Part shown: positions 1-8,949 of the stretch, piece by piece | How the letters are laid out: each line of letters starts with the position of its first letter | How positions within the stretch are numbered: position 1 is the stretch's first letter | Assembly: GCF_900217905.1 (NCBI RefSeq) | Contig: NZ_OBMO01000012.1 | Span: 1-64,000, forward strand | DNA from: Alloalcanivorax xenomutans | Lineage (GTDB): Bacteria > Pseudomonadota > Gammaproteobacteria > Pseudomonadales > Alcanivoracaceae | Length of the DNA stretch: 64,000 nucleotides | Direction of reading: 5' to 3' | Notes under the pieces: model-generated | Database searches by the model: none | What the model saw: only the letters and a program-made list of their open reading frames with translations | Told to the model about the DNA's origin: nothing | Translations under genes and position numbers: made by a program

Positions 1-211
1 GCTGTTTCATGGGCTCGCCCTCGCTGTCGTTGACATGTTTAGAATGCCACCGTGGCGCCTAGACGCCTCGGCGAGGGCGAGTCCATCCGATTACACCGGC
101 TTAGTGATTTTTCTGTAGGAGCCAGCCCTGCAGGCGAAGGTTTTGCGGCACACCCATTCGCCGCCAGGGCAGCGAATGATGGTACTGCAGGACCCATGAA
201 TCGGGTACGGA
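1..211. other. Intergenic segment at left edge, no gene
   Basis: No reading frame here has a ribosome site or a recognisable product. It contains an imperfect inverted repeat (11-24 with 71-84, one mismatch) and a REP-like stretch at 113-138 that shares the GTAGGAGC...GGCGAA pattern with other repeats in the window. A prpD gene often follows prpF in related clusters, but none is visible before the edge. Confidence 0.5.
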
Positions 212-1381
212 TTAGCCGGGTACCCGCACCCAGCCTTCCATCAGTACTCGCGCACTGCGACTCATGATGGCCTTGGTGGCGGTCCATTCGCCGTTGACCT
301 CGGCGGCTTCGGCACCGACCCGCAGGGTGCCGGAGGGGTGCCCGAAACGCACCGCGTTGCGCTCACCGCCACCGGCGGCCAGGTTCACCAGAGTGCCGGG
401 AATCGCCGCCGCAGTGCCGATGGCTACCGCCGCCGTCCCCATCATGGCGTGATGCAGTTTGCCCATGGACAGAGCCCGTACCAGCAGATCCACATCATCG
501 GCACTCACCACTTTGCCACTGGAAGAGGTGTAACCGGCCGGCGGCGCGACAAAAGCCACCTTGGGCGTGTGCTGGCGCGCGGCCGCTTCGCTGACGTCCT
601 TGATCAGACCCATGCGCACGGCACCGTGGGCACGAATGGTTTCAAAACGCGCCAGCGCTTCGGCGTCCTCATTGATGTCACCCTGCAGTTCGGTGCCGGT
701 GTAACCAATGTCCGCCGCGTTGACGAAAATGGTGGGAATGCCGGCGTTGATCAATGTCGCTTTCAACGTACCGATACCGGGAATGTCCAGCTCATCCACT
801 CGATTACCGGTAGGAAACATGGCGCCATCGCCATCCGCCGGATCCATGAACTCAATGCGCACTTCCGCCGCCGGGAACGTGACGCCGTCCAGTTCAAAAT
901 CACCCGTCTCCTGTACCGCGCCGTTGGTAACCGGCACATGGGCGATAATGGTCTTTTCAATGTTCGCCTGCCAGATCCGTACCACTACCGTTCCGTTTTC
1001 CGGAATACGAGCCGGATCCACCAGCCCATTGCTGATGGCGAAGGAACCGACCGCCGCGGTGAGATTGCCGCAGTTGCCGCTCCAGTCGATAAAGGGTTGA
1101 TCAATGGAAACCTGACCGAACAGATAATCCACATCGTGGTCCGGTTTTTCGCTTTTCGACAGGATCACCGTTTTGCTGGTGCTGGACGTGGCGCCGCCCA
1201 TACCGTCGGTGTGCTTGCCGTAGGGATCGGGGCTGCCGATCACCCGCAGCAACAGCTTGTCCCGGGCCTCACCGGGAACCTGCGCTGCTTCCGGCAGATC
1301 CTTCAAATTGAAGAAAACGCCCTTGCTGGTGCCACCGCGCATGTAGGTGGCGGGAATTTTTATTTGCGGTGGATGTTGCAT
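212..1381 (-). CDS. prpF: 2-methylaconitate cis-trans isomerase PrpF
   Basis: The 389-aa product matches PrpF, a cytosolic isomerase of the diaminopimelate-epimerase-like fold. It converts the 2-methylaconitate isomer made by AcnD into the form that is rehydrated to 2-methylisocitrate. The N-terminal MRGGTSKG segment and the CGN motif in WSGNCGNLTAAVG (about residues 100-112) are family hallmarks. It is the last visible gene of the prp operon, 99 bp after acnD, and a strong hairpin lies in that gap. The ribosome site is weak (GAGAAAATC before ATG), so expression may depend on the upstream message. Identification is firm from family and context. Confidence 0.93.
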   Translation of the reverse strand: MQHPPQIKIPATYMRGGTSKGVFFNLKDLPEAAQVPGEARDKLLLRVIGSPDPYGKHTDGMGGATSSTSKTVILSKSEKPDHDVDYLFGQVSIDQPFIDWSGNCGNLTAAVGSFAISNGLVDPARIPENGTVVVRIWQANIEKTIIAHVPVTNGAVQETGDFELDGVTFPAAEVRIEFMDPADGDGAMFPTGNRVDELDIPGIGTLKATLINAGIPTIFVNAADIGYTGTELQGDINEDAEALARFETIRAHGAVRMGLIKDVSEAAARQHTPKVAFVAPPAGYTSSSGKVVSADDVDLLVRALSMGKLHHAMMGTAAVAIGTAAAIPGTLVNLAAGGGERNAVRFGHPSGTLRVGAEAAEVNGEWTATKAIMSRSARVLMEGWVRVPG

Positions 1382-1412
1382 GATTTTCTCACTTTATGAG
1401 TAAGGATGGCGT

Positions 1413-1450
1413 GCGACACGCCCAACACGGAGCCGGGTTGGGCGTGTCGC
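1413..1450. promoter_or_regulatory. Intercistronic hairpin between acnD and prpF
   Basis: The arms at 1413-1426 and 1437-1450 are perfectly complementary over 14 bp (GCGACACGCCCAAC), with a 10-nt loop. There is no T-run on either strand, so it is not a standard terminator. It could stabilise the acnD message end or reduce prpF expression. Confidence 0.6.
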
Positions 1451-1480
1451 TTTCTGCCCACGAGCGTGCCAGTGTGGCTC

Positions 1481-4087
1481 TCAGCCCGCTTCCGCCATGA
1501 ACTCCTTGGCGAATTTCTGCAGGATGCCGCCGCTGGTGTATACCGATACCTCCTCCGCCGTATCCAACCGGCAGATCATCGGCACGCGATCCACGTCACC
1601 GTTGTTGCGGGTAATCACCAGCGTCAGGGTCGCACGCGGTGCCAGCTCGCCTTCCACGTCATAGATTTCGGTGCCGTCGAGCTTGAGTGTGTTGCGAGTG
1701 GTGCCTTCCTCGAACTGCAGCGGCATCACGCCCATACCGATCAGATTGGTACGGTGAATCCGTTCGAAACCTTCGGCGGCGATCACCTCCACACCGGCCA
1801 GCGCCACGCCTTTGGCGGCCCAGTCACGGGACGAGCCCTGCCCGTAATCCGCGCCGGCGATGATGATCAGCGGCTGCTTGCGCTCCATGTAGGTTTCGAT
1901 GGCTTCCCACATGCGCATCTGCCGGCCTTCCGGTTCCACCCGTGCCAGCGAGCCCTGGATCACGTTACCGCTGTCGTCACGGCACATCTCGTTGAACAGT
2001 TTCGGGTTCGCAAGAGTGGCACGCTGAGCGGTCAGGTGATCGCCACGGTGCGTCGCGTACGAGTTGAAGTCCTCTTCCGGCAGGCCCATCTTGTGCAGGT
2101 AGGCACCGGCGGCGCTGTCCAGCAGGATGGCGTTGGAGGGCGACAGGTGATCGGTGGTGATGTTGTCCGGCAGGATCGCCAGCGGACGCATACCCTTCAT
2201 CTGACGCTGCCCCGCCATGTTGCCTTCCCAATAGGGAGGGCGGCGGATGTAGGTGGATTGTGGACGCCAGTCGTACAACGGGCTGGCGGCACGGGCGCCG
2301 TCGCCTTTCTTCTCGAACATCGGGATGTAGGTCTTGCGGAACTGCTCGGGTTTCACCGCCGACTTCACAATGGCATCGATCTCTTCATCGGAAGGCCAGA
2401 TGTCCTTCAGATAAATCGGGTTGCCGTCCTGATCCTTGCCCAGCGCGTCCTTTTCGATGTCGAAACGGATGGTGCCGGCGATGGCATAGGCCACCACCAG
2501 CGGCGGCGAAGCCAGGAACGCCTGCTTGGCGTAAGGGTGGATACGGCCGTCGAAGTTGCGGTTACCGGAAAGCACCGCGGTGGCATACAGATCGCGCTCG
2601 ATGACCTCTTTCTGGATCTTGGGATCCAGAGCTCCGGACATGCCGTTACAGGTGGTGCAGGCGAACGCCACCACGTCGAAGCCCAGGTTCTGCAGTTCCG
2701 GCAGCAAACCGGATTCCTCAAGGTACATCTTCACCGTTTTGGAGCCCGGCGCCAGGGAGCTCTTCACCCACGGCTTGCGTACCAGGCCCAGCTTGTTGGC
2801 GTTGCGGGCCAGCAGACCGGCGCCGATGATGTTGCGCGGATTGGACGTATTGGTGCAGCTGGTGATGGCCGCGATAATCACCGCGCCATCGGGCATCAGC
2901 CCTTCTTCCTCTTCCCACTCCCTGGCGATGCCGCGATCGTGCAACTGAGACACCGGCAGCAGTGCATGCGGATTGGACGGGCCGGCCAGGTTACGCTCAA
3001 CCTGGGACAAATCGAACTTCAGAACGCGTTCGTATTCGGCGGTCTTCAGGCTGTCCGCCCACAGCCCGGTTTCCTTGGCGAACGTTTCCACCAGAGCCAC
3101 CTGCTCGTCTTCGCGGCCAGTCAGCTTCAGATACTCGATGGTCTGATCGTCGATGAAGAACATACCGGCGGTGGCGCCGTATTCCGGTGTCATATTGGCG
3201 ATGGTGGCGCGGTCGCCCACGGACAGGCTGTCAGCGCCTTCACCATAGAATTCCAGATAGGCGCCGACCACCCGCTCGCGGCGCAGGAATTCGGTCAATG
3301 CCAGTACCAGGTCAGTACCGGTGATGCCCGGCTTCAACTTGCCGGTGAGTTCCACGCCGACAATATCAGGCAGGCGCATCATGGACGGATTGCCCAGCAT
3401 CACGTTTTCGGCTTCCAGACCGCCCACCCCCACGGAGATCACGCCCAGGGCGTCGACCATCGGCGTGTGACTGTCGGTACCCACGCAGGTATCCGGATAA
3501 GCCACGCTCCGCCCGCTGCCATCAGAACCGACCTGCACCACCGGGGACATTTTCTCCAGATTGATCTGGTGCATGATGCCGTTACCCGGCGGAATCACAT
3601 CCACGTTATCGAACGCGGTCTTGGTCCAGTTGATGAAGTGGAAACGATCCGCGTTACGGCGCTCTTCCACCTCCCGGTTTTTCTCGAACGCGTCTTTCTC
3701 GAACCCCGGATGTTCGACCGCCAGGGAGTGATCCACGATCAGCTGGGTCGGCACCACCGGGTTCACCTTGGACGGGTCCCCGCCTTTTTCGGCGATGGCG
3801 TCACGCAGACCGGCCAGGTCCACCAGTGCGGTCTGGCCGAGAATGTCGTGGCACACCACACGAGCCGGGTACCAGGGAAAGTCCAGGGTGCGCTGGCGTT
3901 CGATCAACTGCTTCAGGGAATCGGTGAGCGATTCCGGTGCACAGCGGCGAACCAGCTGCTCGGCCAGGATGCGGGAGGTATAGGGCAGCTTGTCGTAAGC
4001 GCCGGGCTGGATGGCGTCGACCGCGGCACGGGTGTCGAAGTAGTCGAGATCGGTACCGGGCAACGGTTTGCGGTAGTCAGTGTTCAT
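1481..4087 (-). CDS. acnD: Fe/S-dependent 2-methylcitrate dehydratase AcnD
   Basis: The 868-aa protein is an aconitase-family [4Fe-4S] enzyme that dehydrates 2-methylcitrate. Cluster cysteines are visible in SCTNTS near residue 410 and in ACTTCNG near 475-478, and a C-terminal swivel domain carries GADYGQGSSRDWAAKG. The length and the prpC/prpF neighbours separate AcnD from the housekeeping aconitase AcnA. It lies 69 bp after prpC in the same direction. A long open frame on the opposite strand (1406-4093) is a codon-bias shadow. Some AcnD enzymes also act on citrate, so partial overlap with AcnB (46404-49004) is possible. Confidence 0.95.
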   Translation of the reverse strand: MNTDYRKPLPGTDLDYFDTRAAVDAIQPGAYDKLPYTSRILAEQLVRRCAPESLTDSLKQLIERQRTLDFPWYPARVVCHDILGQTALVDLAGLRDAIAEKGGDPSKVNPVVPTQLIVDHSLAVEHPGFEKDAFEKNREVEERRNADRFHFINWTKTAFDNVDVIPPGNGIMHQINLEKMSPVVQVGSDGSGRSVAYPDTCVGTDSHTPMVDALGVISVGVGGLEAENVMLGNPSMMRLPDIVGVELTGKLKPGITGTDLVLALTEFLRRERVVGAYLEFYGEGADSLSVGDRATIANMTPEYGATAGMFFIDDQTIEYLKLTGREDEQVALVETFAKETGLWADSLKTAEYERVLKFDLSQVERNLAGPSNPHALLPVSQLHDRGIAREWEEEEGLMPDGAVIIAAITSCTNTSNPRNIIGAGLLARNANKLGLVRKPWVKSSLAPGSKTVKMYLEESGLLPELQNLGFDVVAFACTTCNGMSGALDPKIQKEVIERDLYATAVLSGNRNFDGRIHPYAKQAFLASPPLVVAYAIAGTIRFDIEKDALGKDQDGNPIYLKDIWPSDEEIDAIVKSAVKPEQFRKTYIPMFEKKGDGARAASPLYDWRPQSTYIRRPPYWEGNMAGQRQMKGMRPLAILPDNITTDHLSPSNAILLDSAAGAYLHKMGLPEEDFNSYATHRGDHLTAQRATLANPKLFNEMCRDDSGNVIQGSLARVEPEGRQMRMWEAIETYMERKQPLIIIAGADYGQGSSRDWAAKGVALAGVEVIAAEGFERIHRTNLIGMGVMPLQFEEGTTRNTLKLDGTEIYDVEGELAPRATLTLVITRNNGDVDRVPMICRLDTAEEVSVYTSGGILQKFAKEFMAEAG

Positions 4088-4156
4088 GGCTAGGCATCAA
4101 TCGAGTCGGGTTGGCGGGCTGGGTCGAGGGAGCGGCGCACCGCCCCCCTTCCCGGA

Positions 4157-5299
4157 TCAGCGTTGCGCGATCGGGGTTACCTTGCGAAGCTCCGGACCGG
4201 TGTACTCGGCACTCGGGCGGATAATGCGATTGTCCGCGCGTTGCTCGAAGACATGGCCGGCCCAACCGGTCAGGCGGCTCATCACGAAAATCGGGGTGAA
4301 CAGCTTGGTCGGGATTCCCATGAAGTGGTACGCCGAGGCGTGGAAGAAGTCGGCGTTACAGAACAGTTTCTTCTCCCGCCACATGACCTCCTCGCAACGT
4401 ACCGAAACCGGGTAAAGAACGGTATCGCCCACATCGGCGGCGAGCTTCTCGGACCAGCTCTTGATGATGGCGTTGCGCGGGTCGGACTCACTGTAAATGG
4501 CGTGACCGAAGCCCATGATTTTTTCCTTGCGCTCGAGCATGCCCATCATGCCCTGCTCGGCGTCGTCGGCGTCCTTGAACTTCTCGATCATGTCCATGGC
4601 CGCTTCGTTGGCGCCGCCATGCAACGGACCGCGCAGGCTGCCGATGGCACCGGTGACACAGCTGTGGATGTCACTCAGGGTGGAGGCGCAAACCCGGGCA
4701 GTGAAGGTGGAGGCGTTGAACTCGTGCTCCGCGTACAGGATCAGAGAGACGTTCATGACCCGCTCATGCAGCTCGCTGGGCGCTTCATCACGCAGCATGT
4801 GCAGGAAATGGGCGCCGATGGAATCATCATCGGTGTTCTCTTCCACACGAACGCCGTCGTGGCTGAAACGGTACCAGTAACAGATGATGGACGGGAAACA
4901 GGCGAGCATGCGGTCGACACAGTCTTCCTGGTTCGGGAACACGCCCAGAACCGAGGTATCTTCCTGCTCAAGGTTGCCGAGCATGGAACAGCCGGTGCGC
5001 ATCACATCCATCGGATGGGCGTCCTTGGGGATACGCTCGAGCACCTCCTTGAGAGCCTGAGGCAGACCACGCAGTGTCTTCAGTTTGGCCTTGTATTCGT
5101 CCAATTGCGCCTGGGTGGGCAGTTCGCCCTTGAGAATCAGGTAGGCCACTTCCTCGAACTGGCAGTGTTCCGCCAGATCCTTCACGTCGTAGCCCCGGTA
5201 AGTCAGCCCGGAGCCGGATTTGCCCACGGTGGACAGAGCGGTTTTACCTGCTACCTGGCCTCGCAGGCCGGCGCCCGCCAGTTTCTTGCCTTCTGCCAT
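4157..5299 (-). CDS. prpC: 2-methylcitrate synthase PrpC
   Basis: This citrate-synthase-family enzyme condenses propionyl-CoA with oxaloacetate, the entry step of the methylcitrate cycle. The catalytic His regions GPLHGGANEAAM and GFGHAIY are present, and the 380-aa length suits the short PrpC type rather than GltA. Two ATGs lie two codons apart. AGGAG is only 1 nt from the first (5305) but 7 nt from the second, so the start is placed at 5299 (MAEGKKLAG). The gene sits between prpB and acnD in the operon. Confidence 0.95.
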   Translation of the reverse strand: MAEGKKLAGAGLRGQVAGKTALSTVGKSGSGLTYRGYDVKDLAEHCQFEEVAYLILKGELPTQAQLDEYKAKLKTLRGLPQALKEVLERIPKDAHPMDVMRTGCSMLGNLEQEDTSVLGVFPNQEDCVDRMLACFPSIICYWYRFSHDGVRVEENTDDDSIGAHFLHMLRDEAPSELHERVMNVSLILYAEHEFNASTFTARVCASTLSDIHSCVTGAIGSLRGPLHGGANEAAMDMIEKFKDADDAEQGMMGMLERKEKIMGFGHAIYSESDPRNAIIKSWSEKLAADVGDTVLYPVSVRCEEVMWREKKLFCNADFFHASAYHFMGIPTKLFTPIFVMSRLTGWAGHVFEQRADNRIIRPSAEYTGPELRKVTPIAQR

Positions 5300-5366
5300 T
5301 ATCATTCTCCTGCTTCAATTCCGGTGTTTACGTCTGCCCGCTCCTCTGCCGGGAGAGGCGTTGTCA

Positions 5367-6257
5367 TCAGCCCTTGCCCTTGGCGAACAACTCGTCCAGC
5401 TTGCGCTCGTAGTCGTGATAGCCGAGGAAATCGTACAGTTCCATACGTGTCTGCATGGTGTCGACCACTTCTTGCTGAGTGCCCTTCTCGCGGATTTCGC
5501 GATACACCTTCAGAGCGGCCTGGTTCATGGCGCGGAACGCCGACAGCGGGTACAGAATCATGCTGGCGCCGGCGTCGGCCAGCTCTTCACGGGTGAACAG
5601 CGGCGTGGCACCAAACTCGGTGATATTGGCCAGCAACGGCGCGCCACCGATGCCATCGGCGAAGGCCCGATAGTCATCCAGGGTGTGCACGGCCTCGGCG
5701 AAGATACCGTCGGCCCCGGCTTCCAGACAGGCGCGGGCGCGTTCCACCGCTGCTTCCAGGCCTTCTTTCTGGAACGCATCGGTACGGGCGATGATGAAGA
5801 AATCATCATCGGTGCGGGCGTCGGCGGCGGCCTTGATGCGGTCCACCATTTCTTCCTGGGAGACGATTTCCTTATTGGGACGATGGCCGCAGCGTTTCTG
5901 CGCCACCTGATCTTCCAGGTGCACGGCTCCGGCGCCGGCACGAATCATCTCCTTGACGGTACGGCCAATGTTGAAGGCCCCGCCCCAGCCGGTGTCGATG
6001 TCCACCAGCAGCGGCACTTCGCTGGCGGCGGAAATCCGGCGGACATCCTCCAGCACGTCGTTCATGGAGGTCATGCCCAGATCCGGCAACCCATAGGAGG
6101 CGTTGGCCACGCCGCCGCCGGACAAGTAGATCGCCCGGTAGCCCACCTGTTCCGCCATCATGGCGCAGTAGGCATTGATGGTGCCCATGATCTGCAGGGG
6201 CTTTTCTTCGGCCAGTGCCCGTCGAAAACGGGCGCCGGCGCTGTTCGGCTGGCTCAT
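5367..6257 (-). CDS. prpB: 2-methylisocitrate lyase PrpB
   Basis: PrpB splits 2-methylisocitrate into pyruvate and succinate, the last step of the cycle. The 296-aa protein has the PEP-mutase/isocitrate-lyase signature KRCGH near residue 120 and the metal-binding LEDQ and DIDTGWGG segments. An upstream in-frame GTG at 6290 is less likely: AGGAG lies 6 nt before the ATG at 6257 (MSQPNSAG). It is the first enzyme gene after the regulator and is separated from prpC by 67 bp. Confidence 0.95.
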   Translation of the reverse strand: MSQPNSAGARFRRALAEEKPLQIMGTINAYCAMMAEQVGYRAIYLSGGGVANASYGLPDLGMTSMNDVLEDVRRISAASEVPLLVDIDTGWGGAFNIGRTVKEMIRAGAGAVHLEDQVAQKRCGHRPNKEIVSQEEMVDRIKAAADARTDDDFFIIARTDAFQKEGLEAAVERARACLEAGADGIFAEAVHTLDDYRAFADGIGGAPLLANITEFGATPLFTREELADAGASMILYPLSAFRAMNQAALKVYREIREKGTQQEVVDTMQTRMELYDFLGYHDYERKLDELFAKGKG

Positions 6258-6302
6258 TGTCATCTCCTGTGTCGGTTCCACCCGGCTCACGGCGCGGCAC
6301 GC

Positions 6303-6998
6303 TCAGACAGCGCCCGACTCTTTCCGCTTCGCCTGCTGTTCGATATTTTCTCTTGCCCGGCTGATATGGCGGCGCATCAACAACTCCGCCAGGTCCGCGT
6401 CCCGAGCCTCGATCGCCTCGACGATACGGCGGTGCTCATTGAGGGCCTTCTGCGGCCGGTTGGACACGGTACTGAACTGATAACGGTACATCCGCACCAA
6501 GTGATACAGCCCGCCCACCAGCATCTGGATCAGCGTGGCGTTGTGGCTGCCCTGGATAATGCGGTAATGGAAATCCAGATCGCCCTCGCGCTGGAAGTAC
6601 GCGGTGTCCTCACGCAGGTCCTGCTGCTGTTCATGCTGACCGAGCAAGGCGGTCAGACCGCGCACTTCCTCATCACTCATGTTCTCGGCGGCAAGGCGCG
6701 CGGCCATGCCTTCGAGCGCTTCGCGCACATAGTAGATTTCGATCAGATCGTCGAAGCTGAGGGAAGTCACGCGGGTACCCACATGAACCACTCTTTCAAG
6801 CAGCTTGCGGGATTCCAGACGGCGCAGGGCTTCGCGCAGAGGGCCACGGCTGACGCCGTAGCGGCTGGCGAGATCGGTTTCGCTGACTTTGGTGCCGGGA
6901 GCGATCACACCGCGCACGATATCGTCCTGGAGACGGGCAAACACCCGATCCGCCAGGGTTCTTACGTTATCGTCGAGGGCGTGGGTCATGGCATCCAT
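6303..6998 (-). CDS. GntR/FadR-type regulator of the methylcitrate operon
   Basis: The protein (231 aa from the ATG at 6998) has an N-terminal winged helix (SETDLASRYGVSRGPLREALRRLE) and a C-terminal FCD ligand domain with the metal-binding pattern DLDFHYRIIQGSHN and a late His. A GntR gene heading prpBC-acnD-prpF is the usual Pseudomonas-type arrangement, so it probably senses a cycle intermediate such as methylcitrate. The start is uncertain: ATG at 6998 or 6989, or TTG at 7007, none with a strong ribosome site. A palindromic operator overlaps the start region, so autoregulation is likely. Confidence 0.88.
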   Translation of the reverse strand: MDAMTHALDDNVRTLADRVFARLQDDIVRGVIAPGTKVSETDLASRYGVSRGPLREALRRLESRKLLERVVHVGTRVTSLSFDDLIEIYYVREALEGMAARLAAENMSDEEVRGLTALLGQHEQQQDLREDTAYFQREGDLDFHYRIIQGSHNATLIQMLVGGLYHLVRMYRYQFSTVSNRPQKALNEHRRIVEAIEARDADLAELLMRRHISRARENIEQQAKRKESGAV

Positions 6999-7008
6999 TG
7001 TCGACAAT
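6997..7008. promoter_or_regulatory. Operator 1 for GntR regulator
   Basis: ATTGTCGACAAT is a perfect 12-bp palindrome overlapping the start codon region of the gntR gene. An identical copy lies exactly 63 bp upstream. Binding by the adjacent GntR protein is inferred. Confidence 0.75.
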
Positions 7009-7025
7009 TGAAGGATCAGGTGGCG

Positions 7026-7054
7026 ACTTTACCCGGCGCCCTCCGATCTTTCAA
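7026..7054 (-). promoter_or_regulatory. Sigma70-type promoter of gntR-prpBC-acnD-prpF
   Basis: On the minus strand TTGAAA (7049-7054) is followed after 17 bp by TAAAGT (7026-7031). The predicted transcript start near 7019 lies between the two operators and heads the whole prp operon. Confidence 0.6.
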
Positions 7055-7059
7055 TGGTT

Positions 7060-7071
7060 ATTGTCGACAAT
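7060..7071. promoter_or_regulatory. Operator 2 for GntR regulator
   Basis: This second perfect ATTGTCGACAAT palindrome sits just upstream of the -35 element. Its centre is 63 bp (six helical turns) from operator 1, which would put bound dimers on the same DNA face. Confidence 0.75.
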
Positions 7072-7086
7072 GATGCCGGATTGGAT

Positions 7087-8853
7087 TCAGAGATCACAAT
7101 CACTGCCCTGATAGCGCCATTCCACCGAGCCGCGGCTTTCCGAGTCCTGGCGTCCCTGGTCATTGCTTCCGGCGGCCCTCAACTGGGCCGGGCGGTAGAG
7201 ATCACGCCAGGTACCACGTAGCCGCTCACTGTAGCGATCCGTGCGATACAACGGGCGGATACCATTGGTCAGATCCAGAGTGCCATCAATGCGGGCGCCA
7301 AAGTGAGGCGTGCCGGCCTTGTTGGCAGCCCCCGGCGCCAGCAGCAACGCCAGTGTCGCACGGCTCTGGCTGGCGGCGGTGACCAGCCCGGCGGGAACCA
7401 GTTCATCCTCACAGGACTTGGCGGCGTAAGCGGTGCCATCGGCGGAGATACGCACCACGAAGGTTTCAATCTGGTTTTCATCCGCCCGGTTACGCTCACG
7501 GGCCTGGTTTGGTTCCAACGGCTGGCAATTGCCATCGCTGTCATGCAGGCACGCCGGATAGTTGCCGTTGCTGCCCAGTTCCTTGGTGGGAATAAAATCC
7601 GCGCACTGCTCCGAGTTGCTGGTACAGGCCCGTTTCAGGGTCACCGAGTAATAGCCTGCGGCCTCACTGGCGCCGTCCATCCTCACCGGGCCGGTCTGTG
7701 TGGCGCGGATACTCAGGCCAATGTTGCCGGCGCCAAGCACACTCCCCTGAACCCGCCCGGTTTCACCGCCACTGGGCGTGGACGGACTGCCCGGCAGATC
7801 CAGAGCGAAATCGGTGACGAAACCACCCTGCACGCGCTGATTGATATAGAGCGCGCGATGCCCCAGCAAACGCCCGGTCAGGGTGGCATCGGTGGCGGCG
7901 GCGCTGTTCAGCAGGCCGACGATATTCCCCTGCTGGACGGTCAGTCCCGCCGCCAGCGTGGGAACCCCCTCCCAGGTCACCAGATCCTCGCTGCCGCCGT
8001 TTTCCGGATCCCCTTTTTGCAACTGCCCCAGGCCCAGCACGCGGCCATCCGGCAGTACCAGGGTTTCCATTCGCAATGCGTTCTGGTTGGTATCGAACGC
8101 CTTGAGCTCATCGCAGGGCGCGACCCCGTCCTGACAAGTCTCCAGAACGTACTCCCCCGCGCGCGTCTCCGTATTGGCGTTGCTGATCCGGGCGGACACC
8201 GTGGACGGATCCGCCGGAAAACCGGAAACCGTTGCTTCCGCGGACACCGCATCCAGCAACGGCTGCCAGGCCGCACGGAAAGCGGCGTAGTCCGGATAAT
8301 CAAACTCCAGCGGCGGTATCAGGGTGTCGAAATTCTCGCTGACCAGTTGGTTGATCCCTTCCGGCAATTCCAGACGGGAAGTGGCCGGATCGCTGTCCAG
8401 GGCCATCAACAACGCCGCCCGGTTGCGCACCCGATAGTCATCACCGGCGCCGATCCGCCGAGGCGCTTCCACCATATCCGCCAGAGTGAAACGATAATCG
8501 CGGGTTGTCAGCCGTTGCGGCAAATAGGCTTCCCCCAGGGTGACCCAGCGCCCCTTGTAGCGGCGGTCCCCGAGAAAGAAAGCGATGCTTTCAGCGTCCG
8601 ACGGACACAGGGCCTGGTTGGCCGGCAACTGCTCGGAGGCGGTATCCAACACATAATAGAGGGAACTGCCGCACTCATAGGAGAGATTGGTCGCCACGGT
8701 GCCCTCCAGTGTTACCCGGTGCTCTCCACCAGGGTTCAGCAAGCACCGCGCCGTCGAGGGGCAGACCCCCACATCATGCTCGGCATAGCTTTTACCCCCA
8801 CCGCCGCAAGCCGCCAAGGCCAGAAAAGCGGACATCAACAACAGTTTTTTCAT
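7087..8853 (-). CDS. Large lipoprotein of unknown function
   Basis: The 588-aa product has a lipoprotein signal (MKKLLLMSAFLALAAC, lipobox LAAC with Cys16) followed by a glycine-rich linker, so it should be an envelope lipoprotein facing the periplasm or surface. No enzymatic motif was recognised. The body holds many scattered cysteines in short-spaced pairs (for example GVCPSTARC, CQDGVAPC, CTSNSEQC and CLHDSDGNC), which suggests several disulfides, and a middle stretch of alternating hydrophobic residues that suggests beta structure. It is transcribed divergently from pabB with 96 bp between. It does not belong to the prp pathway on any visible evidence. Confidence 0.7.
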   Translation of the reverse strand: MKKLLLMSAFLALAACGGGGKSYAEHDVGVCPSTARCLLNPGGEHRVTLEGTVATNLSYECGSSLYYVLDTASEQLPANQALCPSDAESIAFFLGDRRYKGRWVTLGEAYLPQRLTTRDYRFTLADMVEAPRRIGAGDDYRVRNRAALLMALDSDPATSRLELPEGINQLVSENFDTLIPPLEFDYPDYAAFRAAWQPLLDAVSAEATVSGFPADPSTVSARISNANTETRAGEYVLETCQDGVAPCDELKAFDTNQNALRMETLVLPDGRVLGLGQLQKGDPENGGSEDLVTWEGVPTLAAGLTVQQGNIVGLLNSAAATDATLTGRLLGHRALYINQRVQGGFVTDFALDLPGSPSTPSGGETGRVQGSVLGAGNIGLSIRATQTGPVRMDGASEAAGYYSVTLKRACTSNSEQCADFIPTKELGSNGNYPACLHDSDGNCQPLEPNQARERNRADENQIETFVVRISADGTAYAAKSCEDELVPAGLVTAASQSRATLALLLAPGAANKAGTPHFGARIDGTLDLTNGIRPLYRTDRYSERLRGTWRDLYRPAQLRAAGSNDQGRQDSESRGSVEWRYQGSDCDL

Positions 8854-8949
8854 GCGCGTTTATTCCTTCGCCACGGGTCGCCGCCCGGCGCCGGGAGCGC
8901 TACACTAGCCGGCCTGTTTTCGCCGTCCGCGAGCCTTTCCCGACACCTC

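Noticed and set aside
1406-4093. 895-aa open frame opposite acnD
   Set aside because: It is antisense to a clearly conserved gene, is rich in His/Arg/Gly typical of a GC-bias shadow frame and has no ribosome site or family motif.
7303-8949. N-terminal extension of pabB
   Set aside because: The open frame is antisense to the lipoprotein gene and gives no PabB-like sequence; the enzyme domain begins after 8950.
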